Origin: 66-474 sp035281745
Lineage (GTDB): Bacteria > Pseudomonadota > Gammaproteobacteria > Xanthomonadales > Rhodanobacteraceae
Length of the DNA: 64,000 nt
NCBI GenBank assembly: GCA_035281745.1
Contig: DATEDI010000014.1
Span: 1 to 64,000 of the forward strand
Direction: 5' to 3'
Part shown: positions 7,442 to 17,358 of the stretch, one piece after another
Layout: the number at the start of each line of letters is the position of its first letter
How positions within the stretch are numbered: position 1 is the stretch's first letter
Made by a program: the position numbers and the translations under genes
The notes under the pieces: model-generated
Databases searched by the model: none
What the model saw: only the letters and a program-made list of their open reading frames with translations
What the model was told of the DNA's origin: nothing

Positions 7442-10400
7442 TCAGTCGAACGGACGGATTTCCTCGCCGTCGTTGCCCGCTGCGGTTTCGGTGCCGTCTG
7501 ACTTGTCGCCCAGCAACCTGCGCACCACCACGTAGAACACCGGTACCAGCATGATGCCGAGCACGGTGGCGCCGATCATGCCGCCGACGACGCCGGTGCC
7601 GATCGCGTGGCGGCTGTTGGCGCCGGCGCCGGTCGAGATTGCGAGCGGCAGCACGCCCAGGATGAAGGCGATCGACGTCATCAGGATCGGTCGCAGGCGG
7701 ATGCGACAGGCTTCCAGCGTCGCCGCGATCACTCCCTTGCCCTGTTTTTGCAGGTCCACCGCAAATTGCACGATCAGGATCGCGTTCTTCACCGACAGAC
7801 CGATGATCGCAATCAGGCCGATCTTGAAATACACGTCGTTCTCGAGCCCGCGGACGCTGGTGAGCGCGACCGAGCCCAGCACGCCCAGCGGAATCACCAG
7901 CATTACCGCCACGGGGATGGACCAGCTTTCGTAGAGCGCGCACAGGCACAGGAACACCACGAAGATCGACAGCCCGAACAGCATCGGCGCCTGTGCGCCC
8001 GACAGGATTTCCTGCAACGATTGCCCGGTCCATTCGTAACCGAAGCTGGCGGGCAGGTATTTGGCGACCAGATCCTGCATCGCGGCGATCGCGTCGCCCG
8101 AACTGTGGCCCGGCGCGGCGGTGCCGGTGATGCCGATGGAACCGACTCCGTTGTAGCGGTCGAGTTCCGGCGCGGCCAGCGACCAGCTCGTGTTGACCAC
8201 ACTGGACAGCGGCACCATCGTGCCGTTTGACGAACGCGTGTAGAAGCTGCCGATGTCGGAAGGACTCATCCGGAACGGCGCGTCGGCCTGCATCTCCACG
8301 CGCAGCACGCGGCCCTGGTAATAGAAGTCGTTGGCGTACACCTGCGACAGCATCAACTGGATCGCGTTGTACACGTCGGTGACGGACAGGCCCATCGATT
8401 GCGCCTGCACCCGGTCGACGTGCATGTCCACGGTGGGCGCGTCCTCCATGCCGTTGACGTGCACGTTGGCGAGGCGCTTGTCCTTGGCGGCCGCGGCGAG
8501 CAGCTTGTCCTTGGCGTCGATCAACGCCTGATGGCCGAGCCCGCCGCGGTCCTCCAGTTCGAAGTCGAAACCCGCGAAGCGGCCGAGTCCGCGGATCACC
8601 GCCTGGTTCATCGCGAACACCTGGGCGTTGCGGATGCCCGCGAACTTCGCATTGAAGTCGTTGATGATCTGGTCGGCGGTGCGTGAGCGATCGCTCCAGT
8701 CCTTCAGATGGATGAAGGCCATGCCGACGTTCTCGCCGCGACCGATGAAGCTGAAACCGCCGATGGTGAAAATATTGGAGACCGCGGGATCCTTTTCGAC
8801 GATGCCTTCGATTTCATTCATCACCGTGCGGGTGCGTTCGACGGTGGCGCCCGGCGGCAACTGGATGGTCGCGACCACTTCGCCCTGGTCTTCCTGCGGC
8901 ACGAAGCTGGAGGGCAGCTGCCACAGCAGCACGATCGCCACCACGATCGCGAGCGCGTAGCCCAGCATCCAGCGCGGCGTGTGGCGCACGGCCTTGCCCA
9001 ACCGGCCGAGGTACGCGTGCGCCATGCGTTCGTAGCCGTTGTTGAACGCGCGCAGGAAGCGGTTGGCGTGTTCGTGTTCGGGGCGCAGCAGGCTCGCACA
9101 CAGCGCGGGCGTGAAGGTCAGCGCCATCAGTGCCGACAGCAGCATCGACACCGCGATGGTCACCGAGAACTGGCGATAGATCGCACCCACGCTGCCCGGC
9201 ATCAGCGCGGCCGGCACGAACACCGAGGCCAGCACCGTGGTCACCGCGATGATCGCGCCGGTGATCTGGGTCATGCCCTTGCGGGTGGCTTCCTTGGGCG
9301 ACAGGCCTTCCTCGCGCATGATGCGCTCGACGTTTTCGACCACCACGATCGCATCGTCCACCACGATGCCGATCGCCAATACCAGCCCGAACAGGCTCAG
9401 TACGTTGATCGAGAAGCCGAACAGGTACAGACCCAGGAATGCGCCGGTCAGCGCCACCGGCACCACCAGCGTCGGGATCAACGTGGCGCGCAGGTTCTGC
9501 AGGAACAGCAGCATCACGAAGAACACCAACACGATCGCTTCGCCAAGCGTCTTCACCACTTCATTGATCGAAACCTTGACGAAGGTGTAGCTTTCGAACG
9601 GAATGGTCCAGCTGACGCCGGGCGGCAGGTTGTTGGCCAGTTCCCGCATCTTGGCCTGCACCGCCCTGGCGACCGACAGCGCGTTGGCACCCGGCAGCAG
9701 CGAGATGCCGAACGAGGCCACCGGCTGGCCGTTCAGCCGCGAAAAGTTGCCGTAGTTGTCCGATCCCAGCTCGACGCGCGCGACGTCGCCCAAGGTTACC
9801 GTGGTGCCGTCGGGTTCGGTGCGCAGGATGATGTCGCGGAACTGCTCGGGCGTCGTGAAGCTCGATTCGGCCGAGACGTTGGCGGTGATGCCCTGGCCGT
9901 TCGCGGCGGGCTCGGCGCCCACGGAGCCTGCCGCGAACATCACGTTCTGCGCGCGCACCGCGCCCAGCACGTCGGTGGCGGTGAGGCGGTAGCCCTGCAG
10001 CTTCAACGGGTTCAACCAGATGCGCATCGCGTACGGTGCACCGAACTGGTTGACGCTGCCGACGCCGTCCACGCGCGAGATCGGATCGATCAGTTGTGCG
10101 GCAATCACGTTGTTGAGCGCAGCGGGATCGAGGTGCCCGGTCTTGTCCTGCAGCGAGATGCCCATCAGGAAGCCGGAGTTGGATTTGCGTACCGTGACGC
10201 CGAGGTTGTTGACGGCCGACGGCAACCGCGGCTCCGCGGCGTTCACGGCGTTCTGCGTTTGTACCGCGGCGGTATCGAGATTGGTACCGGGATCGAAATA
10301 CAGGCTGATGTTGGATGAGCCGGTGGAATCAGACGATGAACTGAAATACAAAAGATGGTCGATGCCGGACAGGTTCTGCTCGATCACCTGCGTGACCGTG

Positions 10401-10576
10401 CTTTGCACCACCTGCGCGTTCGCGCCCGGATAGTTGGCGCGGATCTGCACGCTCGGTGGCGCGATGGTGGGGTAGGCCTCGATCGGCAGGTTCAAGATCG
10501 CGATGGTGCCGCCCAGCGTGATCAGGATCGCAAGTACCCATGCAAATACCGGACGGTCGATGAAGAATTGCGGCAT
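7442..10576 (-). CDS. RND multidrug efflux pump, AcrB/MexB-like (HAE1 family)
   Basis: A 1044-residue inner-membrane proton antiporter. It begins MPQFFIDRPVFAWVLAI, the classic first membrane helix, and the two periplasmic porter/docking loops fall where expected. The proton-relay pair is present in GIVVDDAIVVVENVE (helix 4), and the helix 10-11 region carries IGLSVKNAILIVQFA with the conserved lysine. Full length suggests a functional pump exporting hydrophobic toxins, detergents or antibiotics through a TolC-like channel. It starts 9 bases downstream of the adaptor gene. No outer-membrane factor gene is in the window, so it presumably recruits one encoded elsewhere. Confidence 0.97.
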   Translation of the reverse strand: MPQFFIDRPVFAWVLAILITLGGTIAILNLPIEAYPTIAPPSVQIRANYPGANAQVVQSTVTQVIEQNLSGIDHLLYFSSSSDSTGSSNISLYFDPGTNLDTAAVQTQNAVNAAEPRLPSAVNNLGVTVRKSNSGFLMGISLQDKTGHLDPAALNNVIAAQLIDPISRVDGVGSVNQFGAPYAMRIWLNPLKLQGYRLTATDVLGAVRAQNVMFAAGSVGAEPAANGQGITANVSAESSFTTPEQFRDIILRTEPDGTTVTLGDVARVELGSDNYGNFSRLNGQPVASFGISLLPGANALSVARAVQAKMRELANNLPPGVSWTIPFESYTFVKVSINEVVKTLGEAIVLVFFVMLLFLQNLRATLIPTLVVPVALTGAFLGLYLFGFSINVLSLFGLVLAIGIVVDDAIVVVENVERIMREEGLSPKEATRKGMTQITGAIIAVTTVLASVFVPAALMPGSVGAIYRQFSVTIAVSMLLSALMALTFTPALCASLLRPEHEHANRFLRAFNNGYERMAHAYLGRLGKAVRHTPRWMLGYALAIVVAIVLLWQLPSSFVPQEDQGEVVATIQLPPGATVERTRTVMNEIEGIVEKDPAVSNIFTIGGFSFIGRGENVGMAFIHLKDWSDRSRTADQIINDFNAKFAGIRNAQVFAMNQAVIRGLGRFAGFDFELEDRGGLGHQALIDAKDKLLAAAAKDKRLANVHVNGMEDAPTVDMHVDRVQAQSMGLSVTDVYNAIQLMLSQVYANDFYYQGRVLRVEMQADAPFRMSPSDIGSFYTRSSNGTMVPLSSVVNTSWSLAAPELDRYNGVGSIGITGTAAPGHSSGDAIAAMQDLVAKYLPASFGYEWTGQSLQEILSGAQAPMLFGLSIFVVFLCLCALYESWSIPVAVMLVIPLGVLGSVALTSVRGLENDVYFKIGLIAIIGLSVKNAILIVQFAVDLQKQGKGVIAATLEACRIRLRPILMTSIAFILGVLPLAISTGAGANSRHAIGTGVVGGMIGATVLGIMLVPVFYVVVRRLLGDKSDGTETAAGNDGEEIRPFD

Positions 10577-10585
10577 GGGGAAGCG

Positions 10586-11746
10586 TCAATCCGCAGCGGT
10601 AGCGGCCGGTGCCGCGCTTGCGGGTGCACGGTACGGAACCGGCTTCACCTTCGCGCCCGCGTTGGCCTTCTGGATGCCGGACACCACCACGCGCGCGCCC
10701 GCTTCGATTCCGGACAGCACGACCCAGTCGGCGCCGCGCTGGTCGCCCAGCTCGACGCGCTTTTCCACCACCTTGTCGTCGCCGCCGACCACGAACACAT
10801 AGGCGCCATCGTTGTCGCGCTGGATCGCGCTCTGTGGCAGCAGGAACGCGTCGTGCAGCGTACCGAGCGTCAGGCGGATCTTCACGAACATGCCGGGCAG
10901 CAGCGCGTGGTCTGGATTCGGCACCAGCGCTCGCAGATCGACTGCACCGGTTTGCGGATCGACGGCGAGGTCGGCAAAATCGAGCGAACCCTTGTGCGAA
11001 TACGTGCTGCCGTCGGGCAGCACGATCTGCACCTCGGCCTTGTCCGCCGCGACCAGCTTCATCTCGCCGGCTTTCTCCGCGCGGCGCAGGCGTTCCACTT
11101 CCGCCATCGGTTCGCTGAAATTGGCGTAGATCGGATCGATCACCTGCACCGTGGTCAGGGGGTTGGTGTCGGTCGGGGACACCAGCGCACCCTGGGTGAC
11201 GTTGGCGCGGCCGGCGCGGCCGCTGATGGGCGCGGTGACGGTGGCGTAGCCGAGATTGATCTTCGCGTTCTGCACGGTCGCGCGCGCGGCCTTCACCGCA
11301 GCATCGGCTTCCGCTGCGGCCGCAGCGGTATCGTCGACATCCTGTTTCGCCAGCAGGCCTTTCGCGCCCAGCGCCTTGCTGCGCGAAGCCTTGACGGAGG
11401 CGTTGCGCGCGGTGGCTTCGGCCTGCGCGAGCTGGCCCTGTGCCTGGCGCAGGCTGGCTTCCAGTGGCGCCGGATCGATCTTGAACAAGACGTCGCCGGC
11501 CTTGACGTCGGTGCCTTCCTTGTACACGCGCTGCAGGACCACGCCGGTCACACGTGCGCGCACCTGCGCGGTGAGCGTGGCGGCAAGGCGACCCGGGTAG
11601 TTGCGCACCACCGGCACATCGGCGGCCTGCGCCGTCAGCACGCCCACTTCGGGCGGCGGCTGTGGCGGCGGGGCGGAGCGGTTGCACGCGCCGAGGGCCA
11701 GCGCCAGCAGCAGTGCACCTGCGCCACGCCACGGCAGATTCATCAT
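10586..11746 (-). CDS. RND efflux periplasmic adaptor (AcrA/MexA-like lipoprotein)
   Basis: A 386-residue membrane-fusion protein. A lipoprotein signal ends at the lipobox LGAC (cysteine about residue 22), so it should be anchored in the inner membrane. Then come the split lipoyl domain (VRARVTGVVLQRVYKEGTDVKAGDVLFKIDP and, after the hairpin, TAPISGRAG), an alpha-helical coiled-coil hairpin (QAQGQLAQAEATARNAS onwards) and the beta-barrel/MP domains. The ATG pair at 11746/11743 was chosen because the upstream in-frame start is TTG and precedes the signal peptide. First gene of a two-gene operon with the pump. A 14-base palindrome about 32 bases upstream may be its operator. Confidence 0.94.
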   Translation of the reverse strand: MMNLPWRGAGALLLALALGACNRSAPPPQPPPEVGVLTAQAADVPVVRNYPGRLAATLTAQVRARVTGVVLQRVYKEGTDVKAGDVLFKIDPAPLEASLRQAQGQLAQAEATARNASVKASRSKALGAKGLLAKQDVDDTAAAAAEADAAVKAARATVQNAKINLGYATVTAPISGRAGRANVTQGALVSPTDTNPLTTVQVIDPIYANFSEPMAEVERLRRAEKAGEMKLVAADKAEVQIVLPDGSTYSHKGSLDFADLAVDPQTGAVDLRALVPNPDHALLPGMFVKIRLTLGTLHDAFLLPQSAIQRDNDGAYVFVVGGDDKVVEKRVELGDQRGADWVVLSGIEAGARVVVSGIQKANAGAKVKPVPYRAPASAAPAATAAD

Positions 11747-11777
11747 CGGGGATTTCTCAAGCACTGCGAGGGTCAAT

Positions 11778-11791
11778 CGTCAATTATGACG
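11778..11791. promoter_or_regulatory. Palindrome upstream of the RND operon, candidate operator
   Basis: CGTCA-ATTA-TGACG is a perfect 14-base palindrome lying 32-45 bases before the adaptor start. TetR- or MarR-type repressors of efflux pumps bind such sites, but no regulator gene is adjacent. The rest of the 326-base gap (11747-12072) before the NAD-GDH gene shows no gene and no convincing promoter to my eye. Confidence 0.35.
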
Positions 11792-12072
11792 GGATTTCCG
11801 CCGCAGTTCCCTAGGCCAAGCGTCATGCCGTCGGCGTGGCGCGCGGGGTTTTGCGTCGCCACGGGCCGGCGCCTGACCCACGCTTGCAATGGTGCCTCGG
11901 GTGTACTGCCGCGGCGGCATGACTCCGAAGCCCCGGTCGAAACTGGCGGGGGGCGAGGTGGGCGGCGGCATGAAGCCCCTCGCACGCGGCGCAATTCCGC
12001 GCCGAAACTGGAATGCGAAGCCTGCGCGGCGCTATCCTATTCGTTCCTTTTCCGGGCTCGAACAGAAACGAC

Positions 12073-15000
12073 ATGAATGCATTGCGTGCCCCCGCCAGCG
12101 GGGCTGAAATCGCTGCGATCGCGGCGGATGTCCGGGTCAAATGCGGCAGCGCCGATGCCAACTTGGCCGAGGCTTTCGCGAAACAGGTCTGCAACGAAAT
12201 CGGCGCCGAGGAACTGGCGCGGCGCAGCACCGAAACGTGGTCTGCGTTGATCGCGGAGCTGTTCGACTGGTTTCGCCGTCGGCCAGCGGGACAAGCAAGC
12301 GTGCGGGCATTCAACCCCGATCGCGAGCACAACGGCTGGTCGTGTCCGCATTCGGTGGTCGAGGTGGTCGCCGACGACGCTCCGTTCCTCGTCGATTCGC
12401 TGGAAATGGTGATTGCAGGCGCCGGCCTGCGCCTGCATCGTCTGGTGCACCCGATCCTCGACGTCGCGCGGGACGCAAAGGGCAACCTCGCCACCATCGG
12501 CAACCCGGACGACGGGATTGCGATGGAGTCGGTGATGTATGCCGAGATCGATCGCGTGGACGACGCCACCCTGCATCAGTTGCAGGAAGTGGCACAGGTG
12601 GCGTTGGGCGACGTGCGCGCCGCTGTCACCGACTGGCGGGCGATGCACGACAAGATGCTCGCGATTGCCGACAACCTCGGCAAGGACAACACTATCCTCG
12701 GCGCGGACGAAATTGCCGAGGGTCAGGCGTTCCTGCGCTGGGCCGCGGACAACCACTTCACCTTTCTCGGCTACCGCGAATACGACGTGCTGGCCGATGA
12801 CGGCGACGAACTGCTGAAGGCGCGCAAAGGTTCTGGCCTCGGTATCCTGCGCGATCCGGATCTCGCGACCGCACCGCGTTCCGTCAAGAGTCTCGCCGCC
12901 AGCCGTCTGCCGCAGTCGGGTTCGATGGACGCGATCATCCTGACCAAGACCAACGCGCGTTCGCGGGTGCACCGGCCGGGCTACATGGATTACATCGGCG
13001 TGCTGCGCTTCGACGACAAGGGCAAGCCGGCCGGCGAGTCGCGCTTCCTCGGCCTGTATACCTCCACCTCGTACATGCGCCGTCCGCAGGACGTCCCGCT
13101 GGTGCGCCAGAAGTTCGACTCGGTCGAAAAACGTTCCGGCCTGCGCCCGCAATCGCATTCCGGCAAGGCGTTCCGTTCGATCCTGGAAATGCTGCCGCGT
13201 GATGAATTGCTGCAGGCTTCGGCCGACGAGTTGTTCGCGCTCGCCACCGGCATCTTCGACTTGAACGAACGCCGGCATGCGCGGCTGTTCGTGCGTCGCG
13301 ATGCGTACGGCCGCTTCTTCTCGTGCCTCGTGTTCATTCCACGCGACCACTACAGCGCCGCGGTGGGCGATCGCGTGAAGGATATGCTGCTCGACGAGTT
13401 GCACGGCGCGCACGTGGACGCGACTGTCCAGATCGGCGACTCGCCGATGGCCCGTATGCACGTGGTGGTGCGTCCGCGCGCGGGCGAACACGTGGACGTC
13501 GACCTCGCCCGGCTGGAGGCCAAACTCGCGCCGATCGTGCGCAGTTGGCACGACGAATTGCGTGATGCGCTTGTCGGTGGCCTAGGCGAGGAACGTGGCG
13601 CGCAACTGGCCAATCGCTGGGGCCGCGCGTTCACCGCGGGCTACATCGAAGACACCACGCCGGCGCGTGCCGCCGAAGACGTGGGCATCCTGACCGCGAT
13701 GGCGGGTGCGGGCGAAGACATGCGTCTGGCGTTGCACGATTCGTATCGCAAGCCGGGGGAGCTGCACTTCAAGGTATTCCGAGCTGGCAACGACATTCCG
13801 CTTTCGGATGCGCTGCCGCTGCTGGAAAACGCCGGCATGAAAGTGGACACAGAACAGGTGCACGCGCTGGACGTGCGCAACGGCAAGGCCTGCGTGCAGG
13901 ATTTCGTCGTGCGCCCGGCGTCGCCGTTGCAGTTCAAGCTGGAAGACCTGCACGCGCGTTTCGAGGATTTGTTCCATGCCGCGTGGCATGGCCGCGCGGA
14001 AAACGACCATTTCAACGCGCTGGTGCTGCGCGCAGGGTTGAGCTGGCGCCAGATCGCGATGCTGCGCGGCTACTGCAAGTACCAGCAGCAGGTCGGCACG
14101 CCATTCTCCCAGGCGTACATGGAGGAAACGCTCAATCGCTATCCGATGATTGCAGGATTGCTGGTCGAGCTATTCGAAGCCAAGTTCGAGCCAGGTCGCG
14201 AAGAGGGTGATGACGCCAGTCGCCAGCGCGCGCGCAAGGCGCTGGAGCGCGAAGTGGTCGCGCTGACGCCCGAGGCCGTGATCGAGGGGAATCCCGATTT
14301 CGTGTCGCACGTTGCGGCGTTGCTCGATCAGCCGCGCGATGCACAGGTGGAAGGCCTGATCAACGCAATCAAGGCGCTGCTGACCAACGTGTCGAGTCTC
14401 GACGATGATCGCATCTTGCGCGGCTTCATGGGGCTGATCCGCGCGACGCTGCGCACCAACTACTTCCAGTTGCACGACGGCAAGCCTGCCGAATACATCA
14501 GCTACAAGTTCGATTCGCATCAGGTGCCCGACGTTCCGAAGCCGGTGCCGTACCGCGAGATCTGGGTGTACGCGCCGCGCGTGGAAGGTGTGCACCTGCG
14601 CTTCGGGCCGGTCGCCCGCGGTGGCATCCGCTGGTCCGACCGCCGCGAGGATTTCCGCACCGAAGTGCTGGGCCTCGTGAAGGCGCAGATGGTGAAGAAC
14701 ACCGTGATCGTGCCGGTCGGTTCCAAGGGCGGCTTCTTCGTGAAGCGTGCGCCGGCCGAACGCGACGCACAACTGGAAGAGGGCATTGCCTGCTACAAGA
14801 TGTTCATGAACGGCCTGCTCGACATCACCGACAACATCGACACGGCCGGCAACAAGATCCTGCATCCGGCCGACGTGGTCCGCCACGACGCCGATGATCC
14901 GTATCTCGTCGTTGCGGCCGACAAAGGCACGGCCAAGTTCTCCGACATCGCCAACGGCATTTCCATCGCGCACGGTTACTGGCTGGGTGATGCGTTCGCG

Positions 15001-17016
15001 TCGGGCGGCTCGGCGGGCTACGACCACAAGGGCATGGGCATCACCGCCAAGGGCGGATGGGAATCGGTGAAGCGGCATTTCCGCGCGCTGGGCCACGATT
15101 GCCAGAGCGAAGACTTCACTTGTGTCGGCATCGGCGACATGTCGGGCGACGTGTTCGGCAACGGCATGCTGCTGTCGAAGCACATCCGGCTGGTCGCCGC
15201 ATTCGACCATCGCCACATCTTCGTCGATCCGAATCCGGATTCGGCCAGCTCGTTCCCGGAACGCGAGCGCATGTTCAAGCTGCCACGCTCTTCGTGGGAC
15301 GACTACGACAAGTCGAAGATCTCGAAGGGCGGTGGCGTGTTCGCGCGCAACGTGAAGGCCATCCCGATCACGCAAGAAATGCGCGCCGCGCTGGGTATCG
15401 TCGAGGACGTGGAGTCGCTGTCCCCGATCGAACTGATCAGCGCGATCCTGAAGGCGCCGGTCGACCTTTTGTGGAACGGCGGCATCGGCACGTACGTCAA
15501 GGCCGCCTCGGAATCGAACGCCGACGTGGGCGATCGCGCCAACAACGCGCTGCGCATCAATGGCGGCGACCTGCTCTGCAAGATCGTGGGTGAGGGCGGC
15601 AATCTCGGTTTTACCCAGAAGGGCCGCATCGAGGCCGCACAGAAGGGTGTGCTGCTGAACACCGACTTCATCGACAACTCGGCGGGCGTGGACACCTCCG
15701 ACCACGAGGTCAACATCAAGATCCTGCTGAACGATGCGGTGCAGCGCAACGAGATGAACGTGGAAGCGCGCAACACACTGCTGCACTCGATGACTGACGA
15801 GGTCGGCAAGCTGGTGCTGTGGGACAACTACCGCCAGAATGTCGCGATCAGCCTGATGGAACGCATGTCGGTCAGCCGCATCGGTTCCAAGGCGCACTTC
15901 ATCCGCACCCTGGAATCGCGCGGGCAGCTCGATCGCCAGATCGAATCACTGCCGTCCGACGCCGAACTGGCCGAACGCCGTACGCATCATCAAGGCCTGA
16001 CGCGTCCGGAACTGGCGGTGCTGCTGTCGTATTCCAAGATCGTGCTGTACCAGCAGTTGCTGGATTCCGACGTGCCGGAAGACCCGTTCCTGTCGCACGA
16101 ACTGGTGCGCTACTTCCCCGAGCCGCTGCACGAGAAGTACGCCGCGCACATGCAGCGCCATCGCCTGAAGCGCGAAATCATCGCCACCGCAGTCACCAAC
16201 TCCATCGTCAACCGCATGGGCGCGACCTTCGTGCTGCGCACGCAGGAAGACACCGGGCAAACCGCCGCCGCGGTGGTCAAGGCCTACAATGCCGCGCGCC
16301 AGATCCTGCACGCGCGCGATCTGTGGTCCGGCATCGACGCGCTGGACGGCAAGGTCAGCGAGGCCGCGCAGATCGATGCGCTGATGAAGCTGTGGTCGTT
16401 GCTGCGCCACGTGTCCCGCTGGCTGCTCAACCGGCCGGGTACCGTCGGCATTTCCGATCTCGTGCAGCGTTACCAGCCGGGTATGGACAAGTTGCGCGCC
16501 GGTTTGCATGAGCTGCTGACGCAAACCGGTCGCGCCTCGATGGGCGTCGACCTCGAGAAATGGCAGGGTATGGGCTTCCCCGAAGAACTTGCGAAAAAGC
16601 TTGCGACGCTCCCGTCACTGGAAGTGGCGATGGACATCATCGAAACCTCGCAGGAATCGGGCCGGCCGGTGGGGCATGTCGCGCGCGTGTTCTTCGACCT
16701 CGGCGAGGCGCTGGACATCGAGTGGCTGCGCACGCAGATCGAAAAGCTGCCAGTGGAAAGCCGCTGGCACGCGCAGGCGCGTGGGGCATTGCGGGACGAA
16801 CTCGCGGTGCAGCAACGCGCGATGGTCAGCCAGATCCTGGCATCGGAACAGGGCAAACAGGGCGCCGATGGCGCGGTGTCCGCATGGCTGCAACGGGACG
16901 ATCCGCAGCTGCAGTTCACACGCGGCATGCTGGACGAAATCCGTGGCGTGGACGTCGACTATCCGATCGCCTCGGTCGCGCTGCGCCGCCTCGCGCAAAT
17001 CGCGCAGTCGAGTTGA
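12073..17016 (+). CDS. NAD-specific glutamate dehydrogenase, large (180-kDa) type
   Basis: A 1647-residue enzyme of the GDH-180/GdhB type, which oxidatively deaminates L-glutamate to 2-oxoglutarate and ammonia with NAD. A long N-terminal regulatory region (roughly residues 1-700, with ACT-like segments such as VVEVVADDAPFLVDSLEMVI) precedes the catalytic domain. That domain shows RFGPVARGGIRWSDRREDFR (substrate side), VGSKGGFFVK and the NAD-fold segment VGIGDMSGDVFGNGMLLS. A helical C-terminal extension follows, as in Pseudomonas and Streptomyces members. The ATG at 12073 (MNALRAPASG) was used because the upstream extension is not conserved-looking. It stands alone, and a short hairpin follows. 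Confidence 0.95.
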   Translation: MNALRAPASGAEIAAIAADVRVKCGSADANLAEAFAKQVCNEIGAEELARRSTETWSALIAELFDWFRRRPAGQASVRAFNPDREHNGWSCPHSVVEVVADDAPFLVDSLEMVIAGAGLRLHRLVHPILDVARDAKGNLATIGNPDDGIAMESVMYAEIDRVDDATLHQLQEVAQVALGDVRAAVTDWRAMHDKMLAIADNLGKDNTILGADEIAEGQAFLRWAADNHFTFLGYREYDVLADDGDELLKARKGSGLGILRDPDLATAPRSVKSLAASRLPQSGSMDAIILTKTNARSRVHRPGYMDYIGVLRFDDKGKPAGESRFLGLYTSTSYMRRPQDVPLVRQKFDSVEKRSGLRPQSHSGKAFRSILEMLPRDELLQASADELFALATGIFDLNERRHARLFVRRDAYGRFFSCLVFIPRDHYSAAVGDRVKDMLLDELHGAHVDATVQIGDSPMARMHVVVRPRAGEHVDVDLARLEAKLAPIVRSWHDELRDALVGGLGEERGAQLANRWGRAFTAGYIEDTTPARAAEDVGILTAMAGAGEDMRLALHDSYRKPGELHFKVFRAGNDIPLSDALPLLENAGMKVDTEQVHALDVRNGKACVQDFVVRPASPLQFKLEDLHARFEDLFHAAWHGRAENDHFNALVLRAGLSWRQIAMLRGYCKYQQQVGTPFSQAYMEETLNRYPMIAGLLVELFEAKFEPGREEGDDASRQRARKALEREVVALTPEAVIEGNPDFVSHVAALLDQPRDAQVEGLINAIKALLTNVSSLDDDRILRGFMGLIRATLRTNYFQLHDGKPAEYISYKFDSHQVPDVPKPVPYREIWVYAPRVEGVHLRFGPVARGGIRWSDRREDFRTEVLGLVKAQMVKNTVIVPVGSKGGFFVKRAPAERDAQLEEGIACYKMFMNGLLDITDNIDTAGNKILHPADVVRHDADDPYLVVAADKGTAKFSDIANGISIAHGYWLGDAFASGGSAGYDHKGMGITAKGGWESVKRHFRALGHDCQSEDFTCVGIGDMSGDVFGNGMLLSKHIRLVAAFDHRHIFVDPNPDSASSFPERERMFKLPRSSWDDYDKSKISKGGGVFARNVKAIPITQEMRAALGIVEDVESLSPIELISAILKAPVDLLWNGGIGTYVKAASESNADVGDRANNALRINGGDLLCKIVGEGGNLGFTQKGRIEAAQKGVLLNTDFIDNSAGVDTSDHEVNIKILLNDAVQRNEMNVEARNTLLHSMTDEVGKLVLWDNYRQNVAISLMERMSVSRIGSKAHFIRTLESRGQLDRQIESLPSDAELAERRTHHQGLTRPELAVLLSYSKIVLYQQLLDSDVPEDPFLSHELVRYFPEPLHEKYAAHMQRHRLKREIIATAVTNSIVNRMGATFVLRTQEDTGQTAAAVVKAYNAARQILHARDLWSGIDALDGKVSEAAQIDALMKLWSLLRHVSRWLLNRPGTVGISDLVQRYQPGMDKLRAGLHELLTQTGRASMGVDLEKWQGMGFPEELAKKLATLPSLEVAMDIIETSQESGRPVGHVARVFFDLGEALDIEWLRTQIEKLPVESRWHAQARGALRDELAVQQRAMVSQILASEQGKQGADGAVSAWLQRDDPQLQFTRGMLDEIRGVDVDYPIASVALRRLAQIAQSS

Positions 17017-17022
17017 GGCATG

Positions 17023-17044
17023 GGCAGCCACGCAAGCGGCTGCC
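17023..17044 (+). terminator. Hairpin after NAD-GDH, possible terminator
   Basis: GGCAGCC and GGCTGCC pair around an 8-base loop 7 bases after the stop codon. It is followed only by TTGCTGG, so it is a weak intrinsic terminator at best. Confidence 0.4.
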
Positions 17045-17180
17045 TTGCTGGGGCGGGCTGGATTTTCGAGGCTCGATGCGTGCGTGCTCCACTATTGGCT
17101 TTTTCGGATCGATCGCACGAGTCCGGCCGGGCAACGCGGTCCAACGGACCTTCGTCCCTATGGAAGCACTGATTTTGATC

Positions 17181-17277
17181 GTCATCCCGGAATCGCGAAG
17201 CGATGTCCGGGACCCAGCGACTTTGCATTTTGATGCGTTGTGAAAGTCACTGGGTCCCGGCTTTCGCCGGGATGACG
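17181..17277. repeat. Palindromic repeat, family C (copy 2)
   Basis: GTCATCCCGG at the left pairs with CCGGGATGAC at the right. Inside, GGGACCCAGCGACTTT pairs imperfectly with AAAGTCACTGGGTCCC. This is the cleanest copy of the family. It accounts for much of the 342-base gap between NAD-GDH and the ThiF-like gene; I see nothing else in that gap. Confidence 0.85.
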
Positions 17278-17358
17278 AGTGATTGGATTGATCAGAGGAT
17301 CGGCTGAAGATTCTTCCGTCGATTTTTCTTGGTGCTCGCGATGTGTACGGCGCGGCTT

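Noticed and set aside
8708..10318. 536-codon plus-strand frame across the RND pump gene
   Set aside because: His/Arg/Gln-rich antisense shadow of a fully conserved AcrB-like coding sequence.
12037..13551. 504-codon antisense frame inside NAD-GDH
   Set aside because: Low-complexity His/Arg/Val composition and complete overlap with conserved NAD-GDH coding sequence.
14170..15897. 575-codon antisense frame inside NAD-GDH
   Set aside because: Same pattern as other antisense shadows; no recognisable motif.
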